Assembly (NCBI GenBank): GCA_002493865.1
Contig: DLAC01000059.1
Coordinates: 1-39,901, forward strand
Reading direction: 5' to 3'
Length of the DNA stretch: 39,901 nucleotides
Source of the DNA: Caryophanales bacterium UBA7057
GTDB taxonomy: Bacteria; Bacillota_I; Bacilli_A; RF39; UBA660
Below are positions 34,200 to 39,901 of the stretch, piece by piece. The notes below the pieces were generated by a model, which was given only the letters and a program-made list of their open reading frames with translations, did no database searches and was not told the DNA's origin. The translations under genes and the position numbers were made by a program. Each line of letters starts with the position of its first letter. The first letter of the stretch is position 1.

Positions 34200-35510
34200 A
34201 TGAAATATTACTGTATAGGAATCAAGGGAAGTGGAATGGCAACTCTCGCATGTTTACTTCATGATTTAGGACACACTGTTTCTGGTTATGATGATACGAA
34301 GGAATGGAAGTTTACACAAGAAGGCTTAGACAAAAGGGGAATACAAATTTATAGCGATTCATCTTTTTTGCCAGATTCAGATACCATTTTTACTTGTTCC
34401 AAGGCTTTTAGTGAGGACCATCTAGAGATTCAAAGAATGGTAGAATTAGGTGTTCAAAGAAAAGCCTATAATGAAATATTAGGTGACTTAACAAATCAGT
34501 TTCAAACAATTGCAATTTCAGGAACGCATGGGAAAACCACAACGAGTTCTTTAATCAGCCATGTTTTAAATTCTACGGTTGGATGTAATTACTTTATTGG
34601 CGATGGAACCGGTCATGCGAAAAAAGAAAATAATTATTTTGTCATTGAGTCAGATGAATTTAATCGACACTTTTTAGCCTATCATCCAACGTATGCAATT
34701 ATTACGAATATTGAACTAGAACATACCGAATGTTATAAGGATATTGAAGATATTATAGAAACATTTGAACAGTTTTCTAAAAATACAAAGAAGGGATTAA
34801 TTGTCTGTGGAGATAATCCCAATATAAGAAAGATGAAGTTTGATAAGGAAGTTATCTTTTATGGCTTCGAAGAGCAAAATGATGTAATTGCTAAAAATAT
34901 AGAGCTTACTAAAAACGGAAGTAGTTTTGATATTTATATGAAGGGAAATCTTTATGGTCATTTTGAAATTCCTTTGTTTGGAAATCATATGATATTAAAT
35001 ACGTTAGCGTGTGTTACACTTTGTGACAAGCTAGGAATAGAAAAAGAAAAAATTCATGAATTATTATTAACTTTTCAAAATGCCAAACGTAGATTTCAAG
35101 AAGAAGTAGTGGGTGATATTGTAATCGTTGATGACTATGCACATCATCCAACAGAAATTAAAGTTACTTTAGAAGCAGCAAGACAAAAATATCCAGAAAA
35201 AGAGTTGGTTGTTTTATTTAAACCAAATACTTATTCGAGAACGGAGGCCTTTCCAAAGGAGTTTGCAGAAGCCCTAAATACAGCAGATAAAGCGTATCTG
35301 ACGGAAATTGATTGTAACAGGGAAAAACCAAGCGATTATCCTGGGGTTTCTTCTAAAATTATCTTGGATCAATTAAAAAATGGAGAAATGATTGACGAAG
35401 AATCTATGGATAAATTATTAAAACATAAAAATGCAGTTGTATGCTTTATGAGTTGTGCGAGTATTTCCCATTTAAAAGAAAATTATGAAGCATTACTCGA
35501 AGAAAAATAA
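34200..35510 (+). CDS. murC: UDP-N-acetylmuramate-L-alanine ligase MurC
   Basis: This 436-residue Mur ligase has an N-terminal UDP-binding domain (CIGIKGSGMATLACLLHDLGH), the ATP P-loop SGTHGKTTTSSL (about 106-117), and the C-terminal signature VDDYAHHPTEIKVTL. It adds the first L-Ala of the peptidoglycan stem in the cytosol. GIKGSGM replaces the common GIGGxGM but spacing is kept. It shows that the organism makes a wall. AGGAAGAAG precedes ATG 34200. It is monocistronic, with a terminator at 35529. Confidence 0.93.
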   Translation: MKYYCIGIKGSGMATLACLLHDLGHTVSGYDDTKEWKFTQEGLDKRGIQIYSDSSFLPDSDTIFTCSKAFSEDHLEIQRMVELGVQRKAYNEILGDLTNQFQTIAISGTHGKTTTSSLISHVLNSTVGCNYFIGDGTGHAKKENNYFVIESDEFNRHFLAYHPTYAIITNIELEHTECYKDIEDIIETFEQFSKNTKKGLIVCGDNPNIRKMKFDKEVIFYGFEEQNDVIAKNIELTKNGSSFDIYMKGNLYGHFEIPLFGNHMILNTLACVTLCDKLGIEKEKIHELLLTFQNAKRRFQEEVVGDIVIVDDYAHHPTEIKVTLEAARQKYPEKELVVLFKPNTYSRTEAFPKEFAEALNTADKAYLTEIDCNREKPSDYPGVSSKIILDQLKNGEMIDEESMDKLLKHKNAVVCFMSCASISHLKENYEALLEEK

Positions 35511-35528
35511 AAGAAGAATTCAAGCAAG

Positions 35529-35558
35529 AAAAAAGATTCAAATTGAATCTTTTTTAAT
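35529..35558. terminator. Bidirectional terminator between murC and the CYTH gene
   Basis: AAAAAAGATTCAA is followed directly by its complement TTGAATCTTTTTT, giving a long stem with A- and T-rich sides between two convergent genes. Confidence 0.9.
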
Positions 35559-35559
35559 T

Positions 35560-36111
35560 TTATTTTAAATTTTCTTTTTCATTTAATTCTGCAATCATAG
35601 AGTCATAATAGTTATCTACTCGATTTTTAATAGGAATTCCTAACTCCTTTGCAATTTCTAAAATTTTCTTTTCATAAAACTCTGTTTGATTTTCCTCTTC
35701 TGATAAAATCTCAATTTCTACAAAATCCCCAAGACGTTTTACTTGATCAATACAAAGATTAAATTCTTGATAGGTAGTTTCTATTCGTGTTTTTTCAACA
35801 GTTACCCATTCTTTAAATCCAATCGTTTCTAAAAAGTCATAGGCTTTATCAATATCACTAATACCAAATTCAATTTCCTTATTTTGCATGATAACTTTGG
35901 ATTGTTTTTTAAGTGTGATTATTTTTTTCTCATTTTGCCTTCTAATTCGAATGAAAATCTTTCCTTCGCCATTTGCAGTGTCATTTAAATCAGGAACAAA
36001 AATAATATCTTTTTGTTTTACTGGTTCTGAAAAGTGAGAGTGGAGTGACTCTAACTTCGAAAGAAGTTGTTCACGATTGTCAATTCTAAATTTAATTTCA
36101 ATTTCCTGCAT
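35560..36111 (-). CDS. CYTH-domain (CyaB/ThTPase-like) protein
   Basis: The 183-residue protein begins with the CYTH signature ExExK (EIEIKF) and has the alternating charged strands of the triphosphate tunnel fold (FIRIRRQNEKKIITLKKQ, EIEFGI, VEKTRIETTY, DFVEIEIL). Members hydrolyse thiamine or inorganic triphosphate or cyclise ATP; which is done here cannot be told. Its start overlaps the stop of the upstream DUF1653 gene by 14 bases, so they are a coupled pair. Confidence 0.88.
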   Translation of the reverse strand: MQEIEIKFRIDNREQLLSKLESLHSHFSEPVKQKDIIFVPDLNDTANGEGKIFIRIRRQNEKKIITLKKQSKVIMQNKEIEFGISDIDKAYDFLETIGFKEWVTVEKTRIETTYQEFNLCIDQVKRLGDFVEIEILSEEENQTEFYEKKILEIAKELGIPIKNRVDNYYDSMIAELNEKENLK

Positions 36112-36373
36112 GTGTTTCCTCCTTATTTCCTTCTGGATGTTTTTTACTTTCTATGTGTTGTAACTCAAAACGATGTTTCTGATCCTTATTTTCTACTTCT
36201 TCGATAAACATATCTAATGGGCGAATCCAAACTTCATTATTTCCATAAAGACCTCGATAAATTACCATTTTTTCCATGGTTTCTGTATGAGTTCCAATTC
36301 CTTCGACAATATAGTAATCTCCACCATAATGACGATAAACGCCTTTCACTTTCACTTTAGATTCTTGATCCAT
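36098..36373 (-). CDS. DUF1653-family protein
   Basis: This 91-residue protein matches DUF1653: VKGVYRHYGGDYYIVEGIGT, then ETMEKMVIYRGLYG, then VWIRPLDMFIEEV. The fold is small and beta-rich, and its role is not established. The start is ATG 36371-36373, since AAAGGAAGT lies just upstream; a longer frame to 36412 has no such site. It is the first gene of a leftward pair with the CYTH protein. Confidence 0.85.
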   Translation of the reverse strand: MDQESKVKVKGVYRHYGGDYYIVEGIGTHTETMEKMVIYRGLYGNNEVWIRPLDMFIEEVENKDQKHRFELQHIESKKHPEGNKEETHAGN

Positions 36374-36432
36374 AATATTACTTCCTTTCTTACTATTTAT
36401 TATATCACGCATAATACGAATCCATAGATTTA

Positions 36433-36462
36433 TTGTTATTATACTATAAAAGGTGCTACAAT
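36433..36462 (+). promoter_or_regulatory. Promoter of the ASCH-transglutaminase gene
   Basis: TTGTTA (36433-36438), 18-base spacer, TACAAT (36457-36462). SD AAAGGTG lies just before ATG 36498. Confidence 0.5.
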
Positions 36463-36497
36463 AAAAGTAATAAGAATGTGTAGGAAAGGTGTAGATT

Positions 36498-37394
36498 ATG
36501 AAGGTATTAAGTATTAGACAACCTTGGGCAACTTTAATAGTTGAAGGATATAAAGACTTTGAATTTAGAAGTTGGAAAACGAACTTCAGGGGAAAATTTT
36601 TAATTCATGCAAGTAAGGGAGTAGAGCCTGAAAATATGGATCGATTTCGTCACTTAAATTTAGAGTATCCAACAGGATGTATTATAGGTAGCGCAGAAAT
36701 TACAGATTGCATTAAAGTAGAAAAAAAGTTTGAGGATGAATTAATCGAAAAAGATGAATTAATCTATGGGGTTGTAAGAAATAGAGGTGGATATGCCTTT
36801 CAATTAGAAAAAATTGAAAAATTCAAAAGCCCAATTCCAGCAATTGGAAGTCTTGGATTTTGGGAGTACTATGATGAATTTGAAATCATGGATCAAATGG
36901 AAAAAATTCGCTATGGTTGGGTGGATAAAAGTGGAAAAATTCACGAAGGAGTAGATGCTAATTTAAATGATGATTATCGATTGCAAAATCCAAAAGAAGT
37001 AATGAAAAGTGAAGTAGGAACTTGTTGGGATCAAGTGGAGTTAGAGAGATTTTATTTTCATGGGCATACTATTAAAACATATTTTTTAGCCTACTATGAT
37101 AATCAGAATTGTCCGACTCATACCTTTTTGACATTTGAAAAGCAAGGAAAATATTATTGGTTTGAACATAGTTATAAAAAATATCGTGGAATTCATGAGT
37201 ATTACTCAGAAAAAGAGCTTTTAATAGATGTAAGAAGTAAATTTATTAAAGATGAACTAGAGAGATTAAATAGTAAGTTTGATAAGTATCAATTAGTATT
37301 AAGAGAATATCGAAAACCAAAATCACACCTTACAATTGAAGAATTTTACAAGCATTGTGAAAAAAATATGTATATTGATTTAGATAGACTATAA
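36498..37394 (+). CDS. ASCH domain fused to a transglutaminase-like domain
   Basis: This is a 298-residue protein. Residues 1-130 are an ASCH domain, with LSIRQPWATLIVEGYKDFEF, FLIHASKG, and CIIGSAEITDC, a PUA-like fold that binds RNA or modified nucleosides. Residues about 138-290 resemble a small transglutaminase/papain-like family: VGTCWDQVELERFYF, CPTHTFLTFEKQGKYYWFEHS. Cys, His and the acidic Glu or Asp near HS could form the catalytic triad. I know the two parts as separate proteins; the fusion is unusual. Substrate and role are unknown. Confidence 0.78.
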   Translation: MKVLSIRQPWATLIVEGYKDFEFRSWKTNFRGKFLIHASKGVEPENMDRFRHLNLEYPTGCIIGSAEITDCIKVEKKFEDELIEKDELIYGVVRNRGGYAFQLEKIEKFKSPIPAIGSLGFWEYYDEFEIMDQMEKIRYGWVDKSGKIHEGVDANLNDDYRLQNPKEVMKSEVGTCWDQVELERFYFHGHTIKTYFLAYYDNQNCPTHTFLTFEKQGKYYWFEHSYKKYRGIHEYYSEKELLIDVRSKFIKDELERLNSKFDKYQLVLREYRKPKSHLTIEEFYKHCEKNMYIDLDRL

Positions 37395-37487
37395 TTTGTA
37401 AAATGTTAAATTATTTTTACGGAATGTTATATTTTATTTATGTACAGGTAGAATAATCAATAGTAAAATATCTGGTAGGTGATGAAA

Positions 37488-37928
37488 ATGAAATTTGGAA
37501 AACGTATCATTGAACTTAGAAAAAAGGAAAATATAACACAGGAACAACTGGCCAAAAAACTGGAAGTTACAAGACAGACAATCTCAAATTGGGAAAGTGA
37601 TATTACATGTCCAGATATTAACCAGGCATTAGAATTGGCTAAGGTATTTGGTGTTTCTCTAAATGATTTATTAAATGAACAGATAGAAATTCAATGTAAG
37701 AAAACAAATTCAGTATTAAATTCCTTAGTAGGCAAAGAATGCTTTATAGATATAGATGATGAAATTGATGAATATCGAATTGATCCACTAACAAAATGTA
37801 AAATCTTAAGTATTGATGAAAACTATGTAAAGTTTCAGTTTTTATATGAAAAGAAACCAGTTACAAAGTTAATGGATATTAGACTCATTCATTCGTTTAA
37901 AGTAGTAGTCGAAGGGGAGGCTGAATAA
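37488..37928 (+). CDS. XRE-family regulator with a C-terminal beta-rich domain
   Basis: The 146-residue protein has an N-terminal Cro/CI helix-turn-helix (about 5-60, ITQEQLAKKLEVTRQTISNWE, then PDINQALELAKVFGVSLNDLL) and a C-terminal region (about 72-146) predicted to be beta-strand-rich (SLVGKECFIDIDDE, KCKILSIDENYVKFQFL). The start ATG 37488 is chosen because AGGTG is 6 bases upstream. Its stop overlaps the start of the next gene (TAATG, 37926-37930), a membrane protein with a similar domain. Confidence 0.85.
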   Translation: MKFGKRIIELRKKENITQEQLAKKLEVTRQTISNWESDITCPDINQALELAKVFGVSLNDLLNEQIEIQCKKTNSVLNSLVGKECFIDIDDEIDEYRIDPLTKCKILSIDENYVKFQFLYEKKPVTKLMDIRLIHSFKVVVEGEAE

Positions 37929-38242
37929 TGGAAATATTTTTATTATTTGTAATATTCTTAATTCTATTGGATATAGAATCCAAAATTTCAAAAATAGACA
38001 GAAAGAAGGAATTACCAAAAAAAATTACTTCTAATGTGCTAAAAGAATTCGTGAATAAGGAAGTAAGCATTAACCTTGAAAATGATAATGTAAGTGATAG
38101 TTATCTATTTAATGCCATTAGTAATACGAAAGGGAAAATTGTAGAATATGATGATGAATGGATGATCTTTGAATATAAAGCAAAGGGAAAAATAATAAGA
38201 AGATATTTTAGAATTGAGGATATTTCTAGTATTGATGAGTGA
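37928..38242 (+). CDS. Small membrane-anchored partner of the XRE regulator
   Basis: The 104-residue protein begins with one membrane helix (about 2-16, IFLLFVIFLILLDI), then a basic segment. A cytosolic domain (about 40-104) with FVNKEVSINLEND, GKIVEYDDEWMIFEYK and RRYFRIEDISSI has the same order of strands as the C-terminal domain of the XRE protein just upstream. It may tether that regulator to the membrane by pairing of the two domains; this is inference. Translation is coupled by a 1-base overlap. Confidence 0.7.
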   Translation: MEIFLLFVIFLILLDIESKISKIDRKKELPKKITSNVLKEFVNKEVSINLENDNVSDSYLFNAISNTKGKIVEYDDEWMIFEYKAKGKIIRRYFRIEDISSIDE

Positions 38243-38245
38243 CAT

Positions 38246-38269
38246 AAAAAAACTAGATACTAGTTTTTA
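38246..38269. terminator. Bidirectional terminator
   Basis: AAAAACTAG pairs perfectly with CTAGTTTTT around ATA, between convergent genes. Confidence 0.88.
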
Positions 38270-38728
38270 TAAATTTAAATTTGATTCAATTTGTTCCATT
38301 TCTTTCATGGAAATTAAACTTGGATTATATCTAATATGAATGATAATATCCTCTTTTCTTTGATAGCAATTTTCTTCGTTAAAATTACTATCTACTTCTT
38401 CTATTCCATCAATTTCAAATAAGTCATCAATGGCACCTTTAAAACAATATTCACAACAAATATCTTTTTTGATTATTTGATATTCTAAGGTTTTAACCGT
38501 TGGATGTTTATCAAATGCAAGTATCGATGGTACTTTTAAAATATCTAAAAATAATAGGATTTCCATTTTCATTATTTTTGGTGTTATGAAATTAGAATCA
38601 TATTTTATATCAATTTCTAATAAATCGTCATTACGAATGGTAACTTCTAATATTCCTTTTAAAGAGGATAGGTAATCTTTTAATTCCTTATGACTCCAAT
38701 GATCAATAATGATAGTAAATTCAGACAT
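38267..38728 (-). CDS. Double ferredoxin-fold (HMA-like) protein
   Basis: I do not recognise this 153-residue protein as a named family. It seems to hold two beta-alpha-beta-beta-alpha-beta units. The second (about 85-153) has CCEYCFKGAIDDLFEIDGIEEVD and IIIHIRYNPSLISMKEMEQIE, the pattern of a heavy-metal-associated (HMA) domain, in which CxxC would bind a metal (Cys at CEYC). The first (about 1-70, FTIIIDHWSHKELKDYLSSLKGILEVTI) has the fold but no Cys. The start at 38726-38728 is used because GGAGG is upstream. It follows the NlpC/P60 gene leftward. Confidence 0.7.
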   Translation of the reverse strand: MSEFTIIIDHWSHKELKDYLSSLKGILEVTIRNDDLLEIDIKYDSNFITPKIMKMEILLFLDILKVPSILAFDKHPTVKTLEYQIIKKDICCEYCFKGAIDDLFEIDGIEEVDSNFNEENCYQRKEDIIIHIRYNPSLISMKEMEQIESNLNL

Positions 38729-38748
38729 AATTACCTCCATTTTATCAG

Positions 38749-39243
38749 TTAGTTTCTGTTTTCAAAAATATTTTTACTAGCAACTAATACATTTTTCCAA
38801 TACTCATTTTTATTAAAGTTACTAATAATCACTTTTCTTTTTGGCTTTGAACAATGGATAAATTCATGATTTCCTAGGTAAATACCACAATGTCCAGGAT
38901 ATTTGTTATTATCTTTTGGAATAATTTCTTTTTTCGATTGTCTATGAAAGAAAACAATATCTCCAGTTTTAATTAAAGTAAAATCTTTCGTTAAAAGGTG
39001 TTCATCAAATAGTACTAGTGTGCCATGATGACTTGTCATCATTTGTGTAGTGGTGGATAATCCAAAACCTTTTTCATATAAATCAATATTTAAAATTTGA
39101 TTGTATATAAACCAAACGAATCCGGCACAATCAAAAGTATCTGGTCCATGTTTTCCATGTTCATATGCTTTATGATATTGTAATAATGCTAACTTTATAA
39201 TTTTATATCGTAATTCTAGTTCTTTTGTATCTGCTTTAACCAC
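38749..39243 (-). CDS. NlpC/P60-like peptidoglycan or amide hydrolase
   Basis: The core has the catalytic Cys in DTFDCAGFVWFIYN and His in YPGHCGIYLGNHEFIHCS, and DIVFFH, as in NlpC/P60 cysteine peptidases, which cut D-Glu-mDAP bonds of peptidoglycan. No signal peptide is visible, so it may be cytosolic or the N-terminus may be misjudged. The start is taken as GTG 39241-39243, with AAGGA 7 bases upstream, giving 164 residues. The longer frame from GTG 39273 would begin inside a terminator-like repeat and ahead of a promoter at 39264-39292. Confidence 0.75.
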   Translation of the reverse strand: MVKADTKELELRYKIIKLALLQYHKAYEHGKHGPDTFDCAGFVWFIYNQILNIDLYEKGFGLSTTTQMMTSHHGTLVLFDEHLLTKDFTLIKTGDIVFFHRQSKKEIIPKDNNKYPGHCGIYLGNHEFIHCSKPKRKVIISNFNKNEYWKNVLVASKNIFENRN

Positions 39244-39263
39244 TCCTGTTTCCTTGACTACAC

Positions 39264-39292
39264 ATAATAGCACAAAAAAAGACTTTTGCCAA
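39264..39292 (-). promoter_or_regulatory. Promoter for the NlpC/P60 gene inside repeat copy A
   Basis: On the minus strand TTGGCA (39287-39292), 17-base spacer, TATTAT (39264-39269). Predicted transcription start near 39257, giving a leader of about 14 bases to the GTG at 39243. The -35 lies within the terminator hairpin of the same repeat. Confidence 0.55.
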
Positions 39293-39298
39293 GTCTCT
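39273..39298 (-). terminator. Leftward terminator in repeat copy A
   Basis: Minus-strand AGACTT-GGCAA-AAGTCT hairpin followed by a seven-base T-run, identical to the tRNA terminator in copy B. Confidence 0.75.
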
Positions 39299-39354
39299 AG
39301 TTCGAATAGATTTCTAAATAGTTTACTAAACGCTCATAATTTAGTATAAATGTA

Positions 39355-39383
39355 TTGTACTAAGAACAAATGTTTGCTATAAT
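39355..39383 (+). promoter_or_regulatory. Strong promoter of the small hydrophobic peptide RNA
   Basis: TTGTAC (39355-39360), 17-base spacer, TATAAT (39378-39383). The predicted start of transcription is at or near G39390, the first base of the segment that pairs with the RNA 3' end. Confidence 0.75.
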
Positions 39384-39460
39384 GCTTTTGGATACATTTG
39401 AAATATATCAGATGCTTTCCCTTTCAATTATCTCTTGATAAAAGAAAGGCGGTGGTATTT

Positions 39461-39538
39461 ATGACTAAAAGAGAAGTTTCTCTTTATTTCATTATATTAC
39501 TCCTATTCTTAGTTGTAATTATTTTACTTCTAAAATAG
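39461..39538 (+). CDS. 25-residue hydrophobic peptide, candidate type I toxin
   Basis: ATG 39461 opens a 25-codon frame ending at TAG 39536-39538. The peptide begins MTKREVSLYF, has an unbroken membrane-length hydrophobic stretch of Leu, Ile, Val and Phe, and ends LLLK. A short charged head, one helix and a terminal Lys are the form of type I toxins of Gram-positive bacteria, which damage membranes when made in excess. GAAAGGCGGTGG upstream is a strong ribosome-binding region but is partly in a hairpin. I know no family with this exact sequence. A small membrane regulator is an alternative. Confidence 0.6.
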   Translation: MTKREVSLYFIILLLFLVVIILLLK

Positions 39539-39577
39539 TAAAAGCATCTGATTTCAACATTCGTTGATTTCAGATGC
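39533..39577 (-). terminator. Leftward hairpin terminator behind the peptide gene
   Basis: GCATCTGA (39544-39551) pairs with TCAGATGC (39570-39577), with inner pairing TCAAC/GTTGA and loop ATTC. On the minus strand it is followed by TTTTACTATTTT, so it can stop leftward transcription; on the plus strand the following bases are not T-rich. Confidence 0.6.
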
Positions 39578-39651
39578 ACTCCATTTAAGGGATTACATCT
39601 GATTCTCGCAATCAAATGTATCCTTTTTTATTTTATGCAAGTTCCCTTGAC
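39535..39651 (-). ncRNA. Predicted antisense RNA (candidate antitoxin)
   Basis: In repeat copy B, minus-strand TTGGCA (39681-39686), 17-base spacer, TATTAT (39658-39663) would start an RNA near 39651. It would run left over the 3' part of the peptide mRNA and stop at the hairpin at 39544-39577, giving about 115 nt. It would fully complement the 3' pairing segments and the 3' hairpin of the mRNA. A 3' overlap of this kind is known for the Bacillus txpA/ratA and bsrG/SR4 systems. The -35 lies in the tRNA terminator hairpin, so it may not be used. Confidence 0.4.
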
Positions 39652-39732
39652 ATATTCATAATAGCACAAAAAAAGACTTTTGCCAAGTCTCTTATTTAAA
39701 GTTCGATTAGTTCGAACGGATTTCTAAATGGT
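39641..39732. repeat. Copy B of the tRNA-Met 3'-flank repeat
   Basis: It matches 39248-39322 (see the 36-base identical block 39657-39692) and runs into the last bases of the tRNA-Met gene. An extra segment at about 39693-39709 contains a second GTTCGA. The two copies bracket about 320 bases with the peptide gene. Confidence 0.9.
39667..39692 (-). terminator. Terminator of the tRNA-Met gene
   Basis: Minus-strand AGACTT/AAGTCT stem (39674-39679 with 39685-39690) and a T-run, about 37 bases after the tRNA 3' end. Confidence 0.8.
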
Positions 39733-39805
39733 AGCGAGAGGGGGGATCGAACCCTCGACCTTTCGGGTATGAACCGAATGCTCTAGCCAGCTGAGCTACC
39801 TCGCC
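39729..39805 (-). tRNA. tRNA-Met (CAT anticodon), elongator type
   Basis: The 77-base gene folds as a full cloverleaf: acceptor 5' GGCGAGG with the 3' side ending CTCGCTA plus encoded CCA (39729-39731), D arm with AGCTCAGCTGG, anticodon stem TTCGG/CCGAA with loop TTCATAC (anticodon CAT, 39769-39771), and T loop TTCGATC. It closely resembles the Bacillus elongator tRNA-Met. G1 pairs with U72, so it lacks the mismatch of initiator tRNA. Modification to tRNA-Ile2 by TilS is less likely by overall similarity. Confidence 0.93.
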
Positions 39806-39823
39806 ATAAAAATCAACAATATA

Positions 39824-39852
39824 ATAATAGCATTTTTACCATCTTTTGACAA
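39824..39852 (-). promoter_or_regulatory. Promoter of tRNA-Met
   Basis: Minus-strand TTGTCA (39847-39852), 17-base spacer, TATTAT (39824-39829), about 18 bases before the tRNA 5' end. Nothing else is seen to the right edge at 39901. Confidence 0.7.
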
Positions 39853-39901
39853 TAGTATTTTTTGATTTTTGCAAAAATACGTTAATTTTCATTTGGAAGT
39901 C

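Larger units (their letters stand above)
39248..39322. repeat. Copy A of the tRNA-Met 3'-flank repeat
   Basis: This repeats the sequence at 39641-39732. A 36-base block (39263-39298) is identical to 39657-39692, and both flanks match with a few changes. On the tRNA side, copy A reads TTTCTAAATAGT where copy B reads TTTCTAAATGGT, the latter being the CCA end of the tRNA gene; copy A has no tRNA. Copy A lacks a 16-17-base segment found in copy B at about 39693-39709. Confidence 0.9.
39390..39630 (+). ncRNA. Structured mRNA of a candidate type I toxin (5' and 3' ends paired)
   Basis: The predicted RNA of about 240 nt starts GGATACATTTGA (39390-39401), the exact complement of TCAAATGTATCC (39612-39623), which is followed by a T-run (39624-39629). 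ATCAGATG (39407-39414) also pairs with CATCTGAT (39596-39603). A hairpin at 39420-39449 (CCTTTC/GAAAGG and TTATC/GATAA) covers part of the ribosome-binding site. A second strong hairpin is at 39544-39577. Copies of TCAGATGC and its complement recur, so alternative folds can form. Long-range end pairing and a masked ribosome-binding site are known in type I toxin mRNAs such as hok. A regulatory RNA with an accidental reading frame is the alternative. Confidence 0.6.

Noticed and set aside
39244..39273. Start of the NlpC/P60 gene at GTG 39273
   Set aside because: It falls in the T-run of a terminator and upstream of the predicted transcription start; GTG 39243 has a better-placed ribosome-binding site.

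Overview
The window is A+T-rich DNA with compact, closely spaced genes, Shine-Dalgarno sites of the AGGAGG/AGGTGAT type, and many U-tailed hairpin terminators. It encodes a cell-wall enzyme (MurC), the rimP-nusA-ylxR-infB operon, TypA, the short archaeal-type ProRS, Firmicutes-style LysR and two-component regulators, and a Gram-positive-type (PrgI-containing) type IV secretion system (T4SS). TGA serves as a stop codon. This fits a walled, uncultivated low-GC Bacillota lineage, possibly a gut Bacilli/RF39-like clade. The lineage is an inference; no rRNA is present to confirm it.

Layout. 1-147: 3' end of a DUF1016/YhcG-type nuclease gene. 164-2476: a LysR regulator divergent from a homologue of 'methanogenesis marker protein 8'. 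2526-5554: a small membrane protein and a P-type Ca2+-type ATPase fired from back-to-back promoters. 5713-17377: a nine-kind-of-part T4SS-like operon of eight genes (VirB2/TrbC-like pilin with Cys modules, VirB6/TrbL-like channel, PrgI, separate VirB4 N-domain protein, VirB4 ATPase, a membrane-anchored SpoIID plus M15 double peptidoglycan hydrolase, a lipoprotein, and VirD4 with a long repetitive tail). No relaxase, integrase or att site was recognised in or beside it. 17443-25295: rhodanese, TypA, small and membrane-anchored proteins, ProRS, and a convergent YkuE-like phosphoesterase/CPBP protease pair. 25398-30320: the transcription-translation operon with an unusually short RimP and a tandem deaminase where ylxQ normally lies. 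30377-35510: J-like protein, two-component system, sigma-like factor, MurC. 35560-39243: CYTH, DUF1653, ASCH-transglutaminase fusion, XRE regulator with membrane partner, double ferredoxin-fold protein, NlpC/P60 hydrolase.

39248-39852 is the most unusual part. Two copies of the sequence that follows a tRNA-Met gene flank a compact unit that looks like a type I toxin-antitoxin locus. A strong promoter drives an RNA whose first 12 bases pair perfectly with its last 12 bases before a U-rich tail, whose ribosome-binding site sits in a hairpin, and which encodes a 25-residue hydrophobic peptide. A promoter and terminator on the opposite strand could make a roughly 115-nt antisense RNA over its 3' end. 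The RNAs are inferred from sequence only.

Start codons were revised from the longest open frame wherever a Shine-Dalgarno site, promoter or terminator showed that the longer frame could not be right.
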